Shown: positions 12,097-25,168, counted from the stretch's first letter. The stretch is 64,000 nt of DNA from Mesodorylaimus sp. YZB2_4 (GCA_030248295.1 JASANH010000606.1:1302001-1366000), one strand, 5' to 3'. Made by a program: numbers and translations. The notes: generated from the letters alone by a model not told the origin.

Positions 12097-14424
12097 GACT
12101 GCGAGGAAATCTCTCTCGTCCTCTGTTAAAACCGTCTCTCTCGAAATGGTAACTTTTCAGTGACGAGGTCCTATCGGGGCGCGAGTGGGATGACGGGAGG
12201 AGGGGCGACTGTTGTTGGTTTTCTTCTTTTAAAGTTCGTTTCGCGTCGGGCGATAAGAGGGATGGCGGGTCGCAGGTAATGTTTCCCACCGTATCACTGC
12301 TGGGTTCAAGAAATCGAGTCGCCCCTTGGGCCGAAAAGTGAACACTTACGTTGCAGCGTGACGTAAGTGTCCGCCTAGGATATACACTGTCGAAAGTGTA
12401 AAATGGATGCAGACGTTTTACCGAAATCCAACTGAATGACGTGAGCCCAACGGCCAAGGAAACGCTTGGCCAGAATTCTTGGGCCTGCACCCAATGACGA
12501 ATCGTCTGCGTTTGGCGAATGGGTGTTTTATAAACGTACACTACCTAGAACAAAAGCAAGTTTCCAACTGTTCTCAATTTCGGAAAGTGAAACTGGACGC
12601 CTAAGTTATTCCAAAACGGTCACGCTTGTCTTGGGCAATAAAACATAGTGGCTGCCTCGACTCGATTTCAGTTTGGAAGACAGTGATTGTAATAGTTGCG
12701 CCCGGAAGAGTTCATTGTGGGCGCAAGGCAATGATTGGCCGACAATGCCCGCCAGTGGGCACTCCGAAACTGCCCTGGGCTATGCATTTTACGGAGTCTA
12801 ATGTTTCTGAAGCGATGACAAACGTATGCCTAATGGACTGGGCAGTAAGTTAGGAACAATTAGTTATCCGAGTAGAGAATGGGAACGCCGAGTGCCAGCA
12901 CACCGTCGGCCTTATCACGTTCATAAAACCCTGTCCAGTCGTTCACCTACCCGCCGGCCAACACTTCCCTTACGAATCCTGGCCAAGAATAAAATAGTGT
13001 TTGGTCGAAAGTAATTGTCCTTTTCAAAAGGCCTTGTTTTTTCTGTAACCGGAAGGCGATGGGGGGGAGTAACTGGTGGCGAACTTTCTTGGGAGCCCAC
13101 CTTTGCCAGAAAGGAAAAGGCGGCGTGATTTATGGAGCCAAGTAGGGTATATGCGTGTTAGTCAGTGAATGTGCATACCCGTATGTAGGTAACCTATAAA
13201 AGCGTCGTGTCCAAGAGGATGTGCCTGGACTGGGCCAAGACTGCCTCACTCGTGGATGAAGTGGTTTTCGTTTGAAATCTAGCAATAAAAAATATATGGT
13301 GTTCTCTTTATCTCGTCCTCTTTTCATTCCGCGAAAAATGTATGCTGACTTGTGATGACGATTAATCAACAGGCGCATGACAATTGTTCCAAGTAGAGTG
13401 GCACGATGAAATTACAAGTTGTAGTTTGATGAAGCGGTAACGAGACAAAGCATGTGCGGCAACAGACCAAGGACTGGTCAATTATAATCACAAAAGTGCC
13501 GCGTGGAAATTCGATAAAAATCATAAATGACAGGATGCAGAAAAAAGAAAGCAGTCCATGATTCGAGATGCGCACTCACCATTAAACAGTGGAGACGACA
13601 AGACAAAAGGGCCATAGTTTTCCGAACATGATTTGGAATTGCATACGCGTCCCTCATCAGCATGAAGTACTGTCCCATACTGTATGCGCATCTGAAATCA
13701 GTGCTGCTGAGAATACACGGGAATTCGGGCTACATTGTACGTTTGACAGGTTCAGGGGCAAGGGCAGAATCCAAGTACTCGTACCTCCAGTAATTAGCGG
13801 CCCTGCTAAGAAACCCCGTTCGAATGTGGCAGGTGGCAATGAGAAAGTGCAAATAACTGACCATTGCACAGCTCCTCAAAGAATACAGGCGCTTGTAGCT
13901 ACCAGCCTGAAAAGGACTATCGGAAAGGACCCGTCCAAGTGCATGGCAAGCGGGTCGCTCAGGTGATGGGAGGTAGGCCCGAGCGAAGTAGCCTTTGTTA
14001 TTGAGTCTGGCTGTACGGGTACATGTACTGTACATACAGTAATAGAATTTAGTGCCTTATATTTAGTGCTCTTGCCCTATAACAGTCAATCTTGGTATCT
14101 GACTCAGGGATAGTCAGTCGACGATGGGGTCAGATGGGCGGATATATTTGAGCGCCGTGGTGAGTATGAACCCAAAATTCGTATGTGAAAGTTCTGGCCA
14201 CGAAGGCTGCATAAACAAAACCACAGTTTCAGAAGCAGTCAGCCAGGGAGCTTTATTTCTGTTTTTATTGACTCAGACAACGATACCTATTACTCTATGT
14301 GTCCTACCGGTTTAATAAAAGAATTTTTCCTAATCTGAATTTCTCGAGCAGCTGCCATAAACGGCGGTTGCGGGCGTGGCTCCAAGCCACAAGTAGAGAA
14401 CGTGTAACAGGAGACACCATCACA
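12097..14424. other. gene-poor region
   Basis: About 2.3 kb without recognised exons. Several medium ORFs exist (for example 12008-12541 on - and 13589-13966 on +) but show no domain, signal or splice support. The part next to 12096 is probably the 5' flank of the mucin-like gene. A TACTGTAC motif lies at 14026-14033, within a GTACATGTACTGTACATAC cluster. Confidence 0.4.
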
Positions 14425-14709
14425 TCACACGTACTCTTCGTCTTCGTTTCTATCGTCTTCAGAAATCGAATTACTGACAGAAGCAGCATCGCGGACCGCC
14501 GTCGCAGAATGATCCAGTTTCTGGTCAAATTCGGCGCATTGCTTTCTAGCCATCATGCAAATATACTTTAGCATGACCTCGGTCATTATCCTCCCCTGTC
14601 CATTAGACTTGTCAACTCGGAGAGGTAGCCTGGGATATGCTCCGCAAGGAGAAATCACATCTGTAGTCACGGTAGTAATCATGATCAGTATCAGAGCAAG
14701 AGCTGCCAT
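14425..14709 (-). CDS. small putative secreted protein (94 aa)
   Basis: A single ORF has an ATG at 14709 and a TGA at 14425-14427. It begins with a strong hydrophobic segment, MAALALILIMITTV, typical of a signal peptide. A short basic middle with two cysteines six residues apart (ICMMARKQC) follows, and the tail is acidic (EDDRNEDEEYV). No family was recognised. It could be a small secreted peptide precursor or a chance ORF. The signal-like start and polarised composition argue mildly for a real gene. Confidence 0.35.
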   Translation of the reverse strand: MAALALILIMITTVTTDVISPCGAYPRLPLRVDKSNGQGRIMTEVMLKYICMMARKQCAEFDQKLDHSATAVRDAASVSNSISEDDRNEDEEYV

Positions 14710-15491
14710 GATGGCAGGATGAAAGAACTGGGATACGACCTGGCGAGCAAGATCTGTTCCTGAATCGAGTCCAAAGTAGAAATCGAACCAGTCACAAGGA
14801 TATCAAGAGGCGATTCTCGGTACAGCTGAATGGGAATACACGGATCCTCACGATCAACAATGCAAGGTCCGATTGAATGGATGGGAACACGCTGGAGGAT
14901 CTTATCATTAGACGTCTATACTGATTTTATTTATATTCTCGCCAGAGATTCGATAAAGGCGAGCCGTAGGATATGTAACAGACAACATCCGCGCTTAGGT
15001 CTGGTACGACTTGTGTGCCTGTGTGTGAGTCGTTGGATCTACTCCCTCCCGGCAAACTTCATGGCCATAATTGCCTCTATAATAGAGTTTTATTGGACGG
15101 GCGACATCAATCCCGCAGGGTGTTTCGATGGAAAGGTCAAAGACGAAGGAATACCACCTATAGTTTTATTTATGGTGTGGGTCAAGAGGGAATTTCTTTA
15201 TCGTCCTTATCTACGTCAACATCAAGTCAAGCAAGCACATAATATAAATTTTTGCCACAAAAGAAGCACGTCAACGAGGAGCTGGGAATCATGAGTATAT
15301 CATGAGTAGAGAATCGATCAGCACCGTCTTTTACATTTTTGTACTAATGAGATTCCGTGGCACCTTCGCTGACAGTTTAATACATCAAGCACCGTACAAG
15401 TTACACATTGAATTTCTGTATATGGCTACGAGCACACAACACCGAATCTGCATAATGTAGGCGTTCATCGACTCCCATTCTTTGGTCCATC
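14710..15491. other. intergenic
   Basis: No supported exon. One 154-codon + strand ORF (14830-15294) lacks recognisable features and is treated as chance. Confidence 0.4.
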
Positions 15492-16139
15492 TTACTTGCT
15501 TTTCAGACATTCATTAACGCGCTTCCAATAAGCGTCAGTGGCTGGTTTCCAACATCCACCTGGCCCACCAAAGTGTTTGCGAGCGTGGCTTTCGCACAGA
15601 CTGATTTGAGGCTCTCCGCCAGCTGGATCGCACTGCTTGCCGAATGTCAACCAGAGCTAAAGAAGTAAGCGCAGTTTACTTGAAGCAGTCACCACTCGTA
15701 TTGTAAGTGTCGCGTACATTGATGCACGATTCAGCGCACTCCTTTTCAGAGGCGCACCTTTCGAATGCCTCGTCTTCTGGCTCTTTCGTTTGACGACCAA
15801 ATTCGCCGCATCCCTAAAAAGCGCCATGAAAAATCATAAGGTAGGTTGCAACCATGTCATGTACTCACTCTGTAATAGTGTTTGTTGATCTTGTACCAGC
15901 CGCACGCAGGCCCACCTCCGAACCGATCCGCTTCTTCAGTACAGTTGCTGTTGGTACACCCACTGTCTACTTGGCATAAGCAGTTCAGACAGTCCAGTTC
16001 GATCGGTTGAGGAGGACGAGCACGAAAGTGTTGGCTTACTGAAAAAAGAGCTGGATCAGCAGAATCATTGTGGGATCATCTTACATCACGTACCAGCCAC
16101 AGCCACCACAGACAAGAGCACCAGGGCGATCTTCTCCAT
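15492..16139 (-). CDS. i-type (invertebrate, destabilase-like) lysozyme
   Basis: Four exons join in phase: 16139-16094, 16038-15869, 15813-15718 and 15656-15492. The product is about 158 residues. Exon 1 supplies a signal peptide (MEKIALVLLSVVAVA). The mature protein has the family cysteine framework: CLNCLCQ, ACGWYKI (family SCGxFQI), CAESC and GGPGGCW, with TDAYWKRVNEC at the end (family HNGGPxGC...YW). i-type lysozymes cleave peptidoglycan, and some also cleave isopeptide bonds; they are secreted digestive or immune effectors. In the usual CxCxxES motif the catalytic Glu is Asp here (QVDSGC), so muramidase activity is doubtful. The Asp in the next conserved segment appears to be kept (EADRFGGG). 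The exon 3 donor is GTACGC at 15717, chosen because it restores both phase and the CAESCIN alignment. Confidence 0.88.
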
Positions 16140-16799
16140 TCTTACCACACTACCTTCTCTGACACTGATCTCCGAATCGCTCAGGTTTATATGGAGGATA
16201 AAAGACACAAGGTCAGTCCAAGTTCTTCGCGTTTCTGGGACATTCCAAGTCGGTGCCATCTCAAGGTTTGACCTGTCTCGATCCGGGTGCACATGGGCGG
16301 CCCAGGCTGGTATATCATTGCCAAAAACACAAATCATTGTTGTCTGTTCTCATTTCATCGCCTACTTTTGAGCTGTCAATAAGACAACAAATTAGTCAGA
16401 TGATATAATGTGCGGAGAATACATAGATCATATACTGCGCCTTTTCAAGGCGGAGCAATTTTCATTCGGGCCATTTTTTCATATGATGGACGTAACTCAG
16501 CAACGCACCCTCTTTTGTGACAAGACGACCGCGCATGTCAGTTGTTGTCCAGATCGCAAAAATTTCAGCCCCGCAAACACAAATTTTTACAGCAGCCATA
16601 AAACTAACTAGCCTACTGACTTACTTTGAAGATACACTATTGTGTTATAAGAAGCTAAAACTTGCTGAATTGTCTGCTAAAAGCGGGGAAAGCAATTACG
16701 TAGACGTGATTGGTCGGCCTAATCGATGACGGCTGGGATTAGATAAATAGTGACGTGAAATCGATATCAAAGCTTGGTATTCTTTCTTGTGTTATCATC
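16140..16799. other. intergenic between divergent lysozyme and mrpl11
   Basis: A divergent 5' flank of about 660 bp, likely holding promoters for both neighbours (inference). No coding or repeat structure recognised. Confidence 0.4.
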
Positions 16800-18363
16800 A
16801 TGAGCAAGTTGGCAAAGAGCGGTCAAAAAGTGATGGGTTTAAAAGCGAAACTCATGCCAAAACCCCAACCTAGTCCTTATATGGAATTCGAGATCAAGGC
16901 GAATCAAGTAACTCCGGCTCCTCCATTGGGCCCTGAATTGGGTGAGCGTGGTGTTAATGTGGCTCAATTCTGCAAAGACATCAACGAAAGAACAGCGCAC
17001 ATAATCGATGGCGTTCCGTTGGACGTGAAATTATGGGTGAATCCGGATCGGTCGTATCGAGTGATCACGAATACACCGCAGACATCGTGGTTGATAATGG
17101 TATGTAGTGCTGCGATATTTGATGGGGCCATACAAATATGGGAGGGGAGGGGGCTAGATGCTCTGTGCAAATGTGTATGTAGATACCTTCTTGCAGGCAC
17201 ATAAGTACCTATCGGTTCTGGGGCAGGCATGTAGTATCCGTCAAGGAATGGGCTGATAATGCCAAACTAAGCACTTGTGGTAAAACCTCCCAGCAAGGCG
17301 GTGAGGCAATTATGGGCATACGCGTCATCTATTGACGGTCAGTGAGAGATTTTTATAAAATAACCCACCCGTTGTACAAACTGACTAAAAGAAAGTGTCG
17401 AATTTGTTCTTTATCAAAAAATTCTTGACAAGCGGTCCTATAGTACATCCCATTCCATCTTCTGTTACTGATATATAACTCGAGAAGACCATCTTGTCTT
17501 AACTCAACGATCATTTCGGTGACTTGAAAAGACGTATTTGTCCAGTCACGAAACTGGAAGGCGTGGCATTGCATTGGGAAGCCCAGCCTTTTGATCGTGA
17601 GCAAAATCTGCAGTGTATCTTAGGAGAAATCAGCTAATGGGGGGATCTGTTCATAACTACGATGTTGTTTAGGGGGCAATATAAAAACAATTTTTCACGA
17701 CCGTGTTCAAAAATTGTCCATTTGCATAAGGTCGTATTTGTATGACCCAGAGACTCAACCTTTGCCAGGCCGCAGTCTGGCAAAGGTTGGTGCCCGACTC
17801 CAGCTTACCAGAATGATTGTTGGGCTGTAGAGTGCTAACCGTTAAAAATGGCATTGTTCCAGGACCCAGACTTCCACTCCATGCCGAAGTGCTTATAGAT
17901 AGGTATTCCTGTAAATGTGACTGCAGAGGTGGGCAAGCAGTAGGTGAATAAAATCGAAATGAAGCTCGTGCACCACCTCTTCGCAACAATTTTGTCTCGG
18001 TTTTTTATCTCGTTCGTTCTCTAACACGGTTATGACGTTTTTCAGAGAGCGGCTGGAATTCGTTTTCCGGCACCCGAAGGTACAAGAGAAATCGCTGGCT
18101 TCATCACGCCGAAACACGCGTACGAAATCGCCAAAATCAAACAGCTAGATTTGGGACGCAAAGGTGAAACTTTAGAGTCGTTGACAGAATTTGTTATTCG
18201 AAAAGCCTACACGATGGGAGTTCGAGTCGTTCCTCACTTAGATCCAGAGGATTATCGAGAATTCTTGGAATATCGCAAAGTACGATTAGATGAATATTTC
18301 AAACAATTGGAAGACGAAAGATTAGCCAAAACGTTACGTATGGAAGGTGGAGCAAAGAAATAG
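16800..18363 (+). CDS. mrpl11: mitochondrial large-subunit ribosomal protein uL11m
   Basis: Two exons, 16800-17099 and 18046-18363 (TAG), are joined at phase 0 into about 205 residues. The L11 signatures are clear: TPAPPLGPELGERGVN near residue 38, FCKDINERT, VPLDVKLWVNPDRS, then the C-terminal helix domain with ITPKHAYEIAKIKQ. The C-terminal extension has the acidic and coiled composition of metazoan MRPL11. The protein binds the L7/L12 stalk region of the mitoribosome 23S-like rRNA. An in-frame ATG at 16755 would add 15 residues; the start at 16800 gives the usual MSKLAKSG-like N-terminus. The intron is 946 nt, much longer than most here, and contains a short perfect hairpin at 17757-17788. 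Confidence 0.93.
17757..17788. repeat. short perfect inverted repeat in mrpl11 intron
   Basis: AACCTTTGCCAG is followed 8 nt later by its exact complement CTGGCAAAGGTT, giving a 12-bp stem. No function is assigned. Confidence 0.6.
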
Positions 18364-19023
18364 TGTTAATGGTAGGTCTCTGCTTTCCTTTTCTGTTCTT
18401 CCTAGAGTTTGAATTCCTTAGCCCATGGAATTATTGAAATATTGCCGTGCCTAAAGATAAAAGTTTCTTATCTGTGCATTGCTCACAGTCGTTACCGCAC
18501 CGAAACCTCAACTAACGGATGACGTTGTGCGTCGACTACAGGACTCTTGCATAGGCTAAATTGCCTCTGGCTTGCTAGGCGTTCCCCTGACTTTTTGCGA
18601 AAATAGTATTTGCTCACCGTGAGTCTTGTTGCGTCATCCAAGTACACACCTAATCGAACGGAATGTTTATCTTATCCCGCACAAGCTAGTACAAACTGCC
18701 TAGGAAACAGCTCCACAGCACTGACAGATCGATAGCTTTCCCTGCTTCAACTCGCCATCACGGGCTTAGGCTGGTTCTCTTCGTCACAGAAGCTGGCTTC
18801 AGTACTGCCACGTGCACGGATCGGATAACACTCGTCCCTGTTTCTTTTTGGCAAACGCGACATTTTGCGCTATTTCGTCTTGAACACGTGGCCGGGCCTA
18901 TTTTATTTTTGGCATAAACAAAATCGGCGCACCACGTGTCTCACTTCATTACCCGGCTGCGCCTCGACGAGAACGGTCGTTCCTCGCAAAATAGATATAC
19001 TCTGTAAGAAAGGATAGTGAAGA
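18364..19023. other. intergenic
   Basis: About 660 bp between mrpl11 and the methyltransferase gene on the same strand. It presumably contains the 3' UTR of the former and the promoter of the latter. Nothing else recognised. Confidence 0.4.
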
Positions 19024-22000
19024 ATGGGAGACCGCGATCAGTTAAAATCTTTCTGGGAAAGCCGTTCGGACTCTCCATCGATCGAAACTATGATGTTGAA
19101 CAAGGATGCAGAGGCGTTCGATGAACTCGACAGAAGGGATATTTGGACGGCGCTGCCCGATTTGAAGGGGCTGAGAGTGGTCGAAATTGGAAGTGGTATT
19201 GGGTAAGGAGCAGCGTGTACGTTACCAAGGGCAGAGACAAGCTTAGGTATTGACACCAAAACCAGAGGTACGTGGCTCTGTACTGTACACAGTAGGTCTA
19301 TCGCAAGATACCCTTGACCCGCCAGAGCTAGTGTTCTAAGTCCACTTTGGATAAAGCTGCGAATTGGCTGATGCATTTCGCTTTGCAGCCGGTTCACTGC
19401 CGGTCTTGCCAGCGTGGCCAAGCACGTACTGGCTACAGATTTTGTGCAATCATTCATCGAGAAGAACCAAGCAGACAACGAGCATCTGGGTAATGTCAGC
19501 TTCAAGTGCGCTGATGCTGCGCATTTGAATATGGAACGGGAGAGGTGAGACTGAGGGCATGTTTTGTCTGCATTCATCTCTTTGTGAAGTCCACTTTTTT
19601 ACAGTTGCGACTTCGTTTTTACGAACTGGCTTCTGATGTATTTGACGGACATGGAAGTGGTACATTTTTTGGAATCAGTATTACGTTGGTTAACGCCGAA
19701 TGGCTATCTGCATTTTCGAGAATCGTGCTCAGAATCGTCCAGTAAGGATGCACGGGCGCACCACACATGATGCACATAATATCGCGGTCCATGTGTTCCA
19801 ACTCCGGACTCAAACAGGGAGGAACAACTGATTGTGAGCGAAACACACCGTACTGCATTTCTGAAGGACGACATTTTCTTTTTGTTGTTGTTGAGAATTT
19901 CTGTTAACTTAAACCAGGTAACTTTATCACCTTACAAAAATCTCTGCTCCTGCTCTCACCTATAGTTTTTATTTTGAATGAGGAAGCTCTGTATGATGGC
20001 GCAACTTGTGTGGATGTACAGGTCGTTATCCCGGCAGGGAAGGCTGTGCAGTGACCGCAGATCTGACCATGTGGTCCGTCTCACTCTTACCCGTATACGA
20101 TTTGGCGTGAGCTACTTGCGGCTGAATGCGGTTGACTGACCACAATCTTTTTGGCATCGCGCAGGAATCTCTCAACTCTTGCTAAGCAGATGTGGATACT
20201 GTCTGGATGTTCCTCTCAGCTAAATTCATTCGCTTGCAGAAAGAACGCCCACAAACCCAAACGATGCCACCAACCCAACCCACTATCGCCATATCTGCCA
20301 GTACCTGACTCTCATCGAGCACATCCGGGTCCTCGATGAACAAAGTGGTAGGCTGATGCGATTCGAAGTATTGTGGGCGAAATCAGTGGAAACTTACGTG
20401 CGAGTATGTCTCCTCAACGGGCCAACCCCGTCTTGTATTTGTACACAATCACGTACGATTTAGCGTCCTTCTCATAAGGTCATCCCCAACTGGCGGCAAA
20501 TTCACATGTTGCTACGGAAGGTATGGTCGGACGATGCCGTCCAAACTGGATCGATGGAGGACTCGAGTTTGGTTCAAGTATTGAATGAAGATTCGATAAA
20601 AGAGAAACACAAATTCGAAAGAGAAATGAGCGTCAGGAATGACTTGTGGAGTGCCAGAAGCCCGGTGGAGCAGTACTTTTTGCAGGTATAGTTTTTCCAG
20701 TCGTAAGTAGCATACTCTCTAGAGTGCGAAGTGAATTTTTTGTATTTTCTAGCTGCTGCGAGAGAAAGACATTGTGTCGTCCTCCAGTTCCGTGTTGACG
20801 GTATTCCCAAATCATGCAGCTGCTGTTTCGCCTTTCATGATTGCTGAGGTAAGAGTTAGTTTTCTGGGCCCCGCAAAACTCTGTACGTTTTTATCTTTCA
20901 GACTTTTGGATGTTCAATCCAAGATTTGGACACATGTTTCTGGATGTATGATTACAATCTAGCTAAAGCGAATGCTATAGGCGACAAGCGGTTGCGCTTT
21001 CAATACGTGCCTGGCACTGTTCACGATACCAAGCTGTGGCAATATGTGCCCGATGGCCATTTTGACATCGTCGTTGGTTGTCTATTAAATGAATCAGTGG
21101 GAAAGTTGGAGGACGCTCTGTCGGTCCTTTCGGTAAGAAGTTTGAATGCTTTGCGAGACTTGACTGCTCGACTCTTCCCCTTCTTGTACACATGACGTTG
21201 GGTACAATAAATACTCATAATATTCGGGAAAATTATTTTCTCAAAGGTCCGAGGGGGAATCAAAATGTGCAACACATTTTGACATGCCAGTTCTACGTTA
21301 GAATTAACAAGCTTACATGCTCCCAAAATCAACGCAGGCACCCTTGCAGTGCATGAAACTCACTCAATTAGCAGTTCCCCTCCTTCCCCTCTGAATCGTG
21401 GCAGGATCCATACGATAGGACTCTGATTCGCTGTCGCAGGACAAAGGTACCGCACACTACCCAGGGGAACTATTATAGAAAAAGTATAACCGAATTGGTC
21501 GAGGACAGGAACTAACGGTACTGTAAATTACATTCAGTTGGCCCGTTTGGGTCATTGGAACAGCTAAAAGTCTTCCATCTCACAGTCAGATTAAAGACCA
21601 TACATTTTATATTTTAGGGTAAACTGAAGTCGGGCGGACGAATAATTTTATTGGAAAAGGTTTCTGGCAATTGCAATACGGGTTTGGATGCGCATGTAAG
21701 TCTGTGAAACTCGGGAGCGTCAGTCAGAATGGGGCTATAGAGAATCAGGTTTACTGGGGGGTATTGGCATGGTTCAGACGGGGCATAATATTGATAAGAC
21801 CTCGCTTTTAAATTTGTACTTATAAATCTGTGATTTCACTCTAGAGCTGATCATTCCTGATTCCAACTATAGATAAGCCAGTCAATGGAATTTGGATCAG
21901 TTGAGGCGCAGGACGTCACGAAATCAGTCAGTTCATTTTTAATGGCAGCCGTCACGCAATTGGGAAAAACTGTAAGTTACTTTTTGCGTGCTGTATATTC

Positions 22001-22116
22001 TTTTCTATACTTAATACCTTCTCGTTGCGCAGTCCGAATTGAAAGAACTGCAAGGCCTGTATCAGAAATGGCTGAAAGACACGAAATGGCACCTCGAATC
22101 GGTGACAGTAAAATGA
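19024..22116 (+). CDS. pmt-1: phosphoethanolamine N-methyltransferase, PMT-1 type
   Basis: Ten exons join in phase: 19024-19202, 19389-19544, 19605-19741, 20240-20403, 20479-20685, 20753-20848, 20902-21132, 21618-21695, 21873-21971 and 22033-22116. The product is about 476 residues, the same size as C. elegans PMT-1. The N-terminal domain is a class I SAM methyltransferase with motif [12 protein letters not shown] (near residue 52), then [18 protein letters not shown] and NPTHYR. All of these are characteristic of the MT1 domain of plant and nematode phosphoethanolamine methyltransferases. The second half has a Rossmann-like remnant ([14 protein letters not shown]) without a full SAM motif, as in PMT-1 proteins. 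The expected role is the first methylation of phosphoethanolamine on the route to phosphocholine and phosphatidylcholine. The partner PMT-2 is not in this window. Identity is secure from architecture and motifs. Confidence 0.93.
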
Positions 22117-22820
22117 GGCAAGAATGGTCTTACCGTGTGGTTTGTGCATTCGAAAATCATGTCTATCATTCCTTGGATAACTGAGTACTCTAGTGGACAA
22201 TAATATTGGTTTGGCTCTGGTATTTAAGTTTTGCTGTTAATTTTTTTACTTGCATAGCCTTCACTAATAAACAGATCTTTCAAAAATCCCTGCATGGGCG
22301 GATCAGGAAAAAGCCAAAGGTGTGTTGTAAAAGCATTTATTGCTACTCGCCGATCATGTCGCCAGATGCATGTGGAAATGTGTGCTTTAGCCGCTTCGCG
22401 ACTGAAGAATTGCTTTTACTCCCTGGTTCCAACACGCCGTCGCAAGTTCAAGTACAATTGATGATTTGATAACCTACCTGCCACTTTTTGTAATCATTTA
22501 TTTATCAACCTGTAGCTTTCTTGGGTGATCAGTCATGCTTGTCTAACGCAAGACTACGAAATATCTGCTCTGACCCCACAAATATTTCTAGGCTACTCCT
22601 CTCCCTCAGCTGTTACGTCCCTTGTTACCACCAAACAATACTGGTGTCACTTGTGACGTAAACAGTGGCGCAACTGTCTCTTCCCATTGAGAGGTGTACT
22701 CCAGGCAAACACCACTGCGTATCCGGTTTTTGCAAAGTTGCAGAGCGGTTGGAGAGAACGAGATCTCCTTGACACTTCGAGAGCAGTTCAGCGACTCACG
22801 ATCAATCGAGTCTTTTGAAA
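22117..22820. other. intergenic
   Basis: No exon, RNA gene or repeat recognised. Confidence 0.4.
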
Positions 22821-23365
22821 ATGGCGGACAAAATACAACAGATTAATGATATCAACCAGCTGCAGCAGATGGTAAGTTGGTAAGCTGCACGTGACAGGCT
22901 GCAAGACTGTGGTTTACAGCTGGACACGACCGAAAACGATGAACAGCGGAAGGCTATCAGACATCGACTGATTGAACTGAAGAAAAAGCAACGAGGTATA
23001 TCTGCTGATGGGATGGAGTTGTTTTTAGTTTGTTTGTCTAATGAGCTGCAGCATACTAAAGGTTTCGGCGGCCTTAGGGTGCCTTTAGCATGAAACTGCT
23101 GGTCCTTGTGAGTTCCTACGCGACATTGTTTCCACGACTGACCTCCTATCTAAAGGTGGCATCTGCATTGACTAAAAACCCTCTTCTCGAAACAGAGCAA
23201 ACTGAGAAAAATCTAAAAGATCTGGCTGAACGCCGTGAGAAGCGAATTGGTGATAAGAAGGCCGAAGCAGACAGAGACAAAGAAATGAAAATGGATTTTT
23301 ACGATGAGATGGGCAAGACGGGGAATATGAATATGGACAAGTACAAGGGTGGTGCTACAAAGTGA
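22821..23365 (+). CDS. smoothelin-like N-terminal module, short form
   Basis: Exons 22821-22871, 22920-22995 and 23196-23365 join in phase to about 98 residues ending in MDKYKGGATK. Residues 1-45 (INQLQQMLDTTENDEQRKAIRHRLIELKKKQR, split here across exons 1 and 2) resemble the smoothelin cytoskeleton-binding domain, which has an LDxTTDxxERRxIRxxxRELR pattern. The rest is highly charged and probably helical or coiled (ERREKRIGDKK). A calponin-homology module lies 1.1 kb downstream on the same strand. The two may form one smoothelin-like gene with alternative 3' exons, the stop at 23363 defining a short isoform. That connection is inference; transcript data would settle it. Confidence 0.6.
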
Positions 23366-24449
23366 TTCGCCTCTCATGTCTGGATACAGACGGCTTGTAT
23401 ATACTCTGGATCAGGGTCATAGTCTGGACATTGTCTAGTCCGTCTGACCCGAGTAATTTATGCATCCGTGTCTCTCTCGCATTACGTACATACTATGCCG
23501 ATAGGGCGCGTTGTGACCACCAGTAAAGCTAGATAGCTATTCGAAAACAATGCGCGTTATAAAGGTGTATGATGGATGAGACTGAAAATAGAATTGCCAC
23601 CGCTGCTTTGCGATTTTCGATGCTGGCATTGGCTGTCTAGCGATAAGATATAGCACGCGTAAACTTGGTGTAACTTGACGAGTTGAACGAGTCTGCTTCT
23701 CTGAACTATAGTGCAAACAACAAACCCGTGCTCGGTGTAAGACTCGGGGTCGATATAGAATTTGCTGACTCCTCCTCTCGTGCTTTCTTGACGTCAGCTG
23801 ACTGAGCTGAATATTGAGAACCAGAAACCAGAGAAAACTATGGCAATTGTATACTCGTATTGGGTCCTCGTGCCCTCTCTCGTTTCCCTCTCGACTTGAA
23901 AAACGAATGACACACCATTCCTGCCGATGTTTTTTGAAAACTTTGTGATTTATAAATACTAACTCAAGCATTCCGAGCCATGCTTCGGGTTGTCGACCTT
24001 TTAGAAGCTCAACTGAGAACCAAGATAGCTAAAAAGTTCAGCTTCATAGGAAAGATCTTTCTATGGTGAAACGCGGTCTGAATAAAAAGCCTTTTTTGTT
24101 TCCTTTTCAGCCTTGCCATTCGTATCCAGGATCTACACGCACGCGTAGCACACGTACTTGACTCCAGGATCGCCAGCACTCGAGAATGAACCGCACTGGA
24201 CAAAACAATGCAAACTCGCAGTAAGTTTTGACTTTATCCTCTTCAATGGCCATCCGAAATCAAGTTGGGGATGGTTCTCGCGGACAGTCCCTTACTGTTG
24301 TTGGCGGACTGGCTGGGCGAGGTTCGGGGCCAGAGGCTATTATTAAAGAGGGTGCGTGACTTCAAGGGGCCCGCTCGATGGACTCTCCCACACTCAGTTG
24401 ACCCCAGGTGAAACAACAAACTGTTCTTTGTATTGCATTGTGACTGTAG

Positions 24450-24918
<469 letters not shown>

Positions 24919-25168
24919 TAATGCTGGAATGGCGGGGTGCCAGACGCAGAATCTGACTTACAGTAAGCGCTTTATTGGCGCACCTACCCGGACTATAAAC
25001 TGGAAAATATTACGTGGATGAAATTCCATTTATCGTTACGTCTCACAAGGACTATTTATGCTGTTTTTTTTTTGTGTGCTGCTAAAATGTAAACTTTTGA
25101 GCACCTTATTCTAAGTACCGTTTGAACGTGGAAGCTCCTTACAAGTCGACATTGAACCCCTAACGCAG

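Noticed and set aside
12008-12541. 177-codon - strand ORF overlapping the mucin-like gene start
   Set aside because: It overlaps exon 1 of the supported gene in another frame and has no domain; it is most likely 5' flank.
13589-13966. 125-codon + strand ORF
   Set aside because: No homology recalled, no splice or signal features, and an overlapping opposite-strand ORF of equal quality.
14830-15294. 154-codon + strand ORF
   Set aside because: It has an ATG but shows no recognisable domain or conserved pattern; kept only as a remote possibility.
20348-20368. 21-nt intron in PMT-1 exon 4
   Set aside because: The sequence is open in frame and reads the conserved [10 protein letters not shown] segment, so it is exon.
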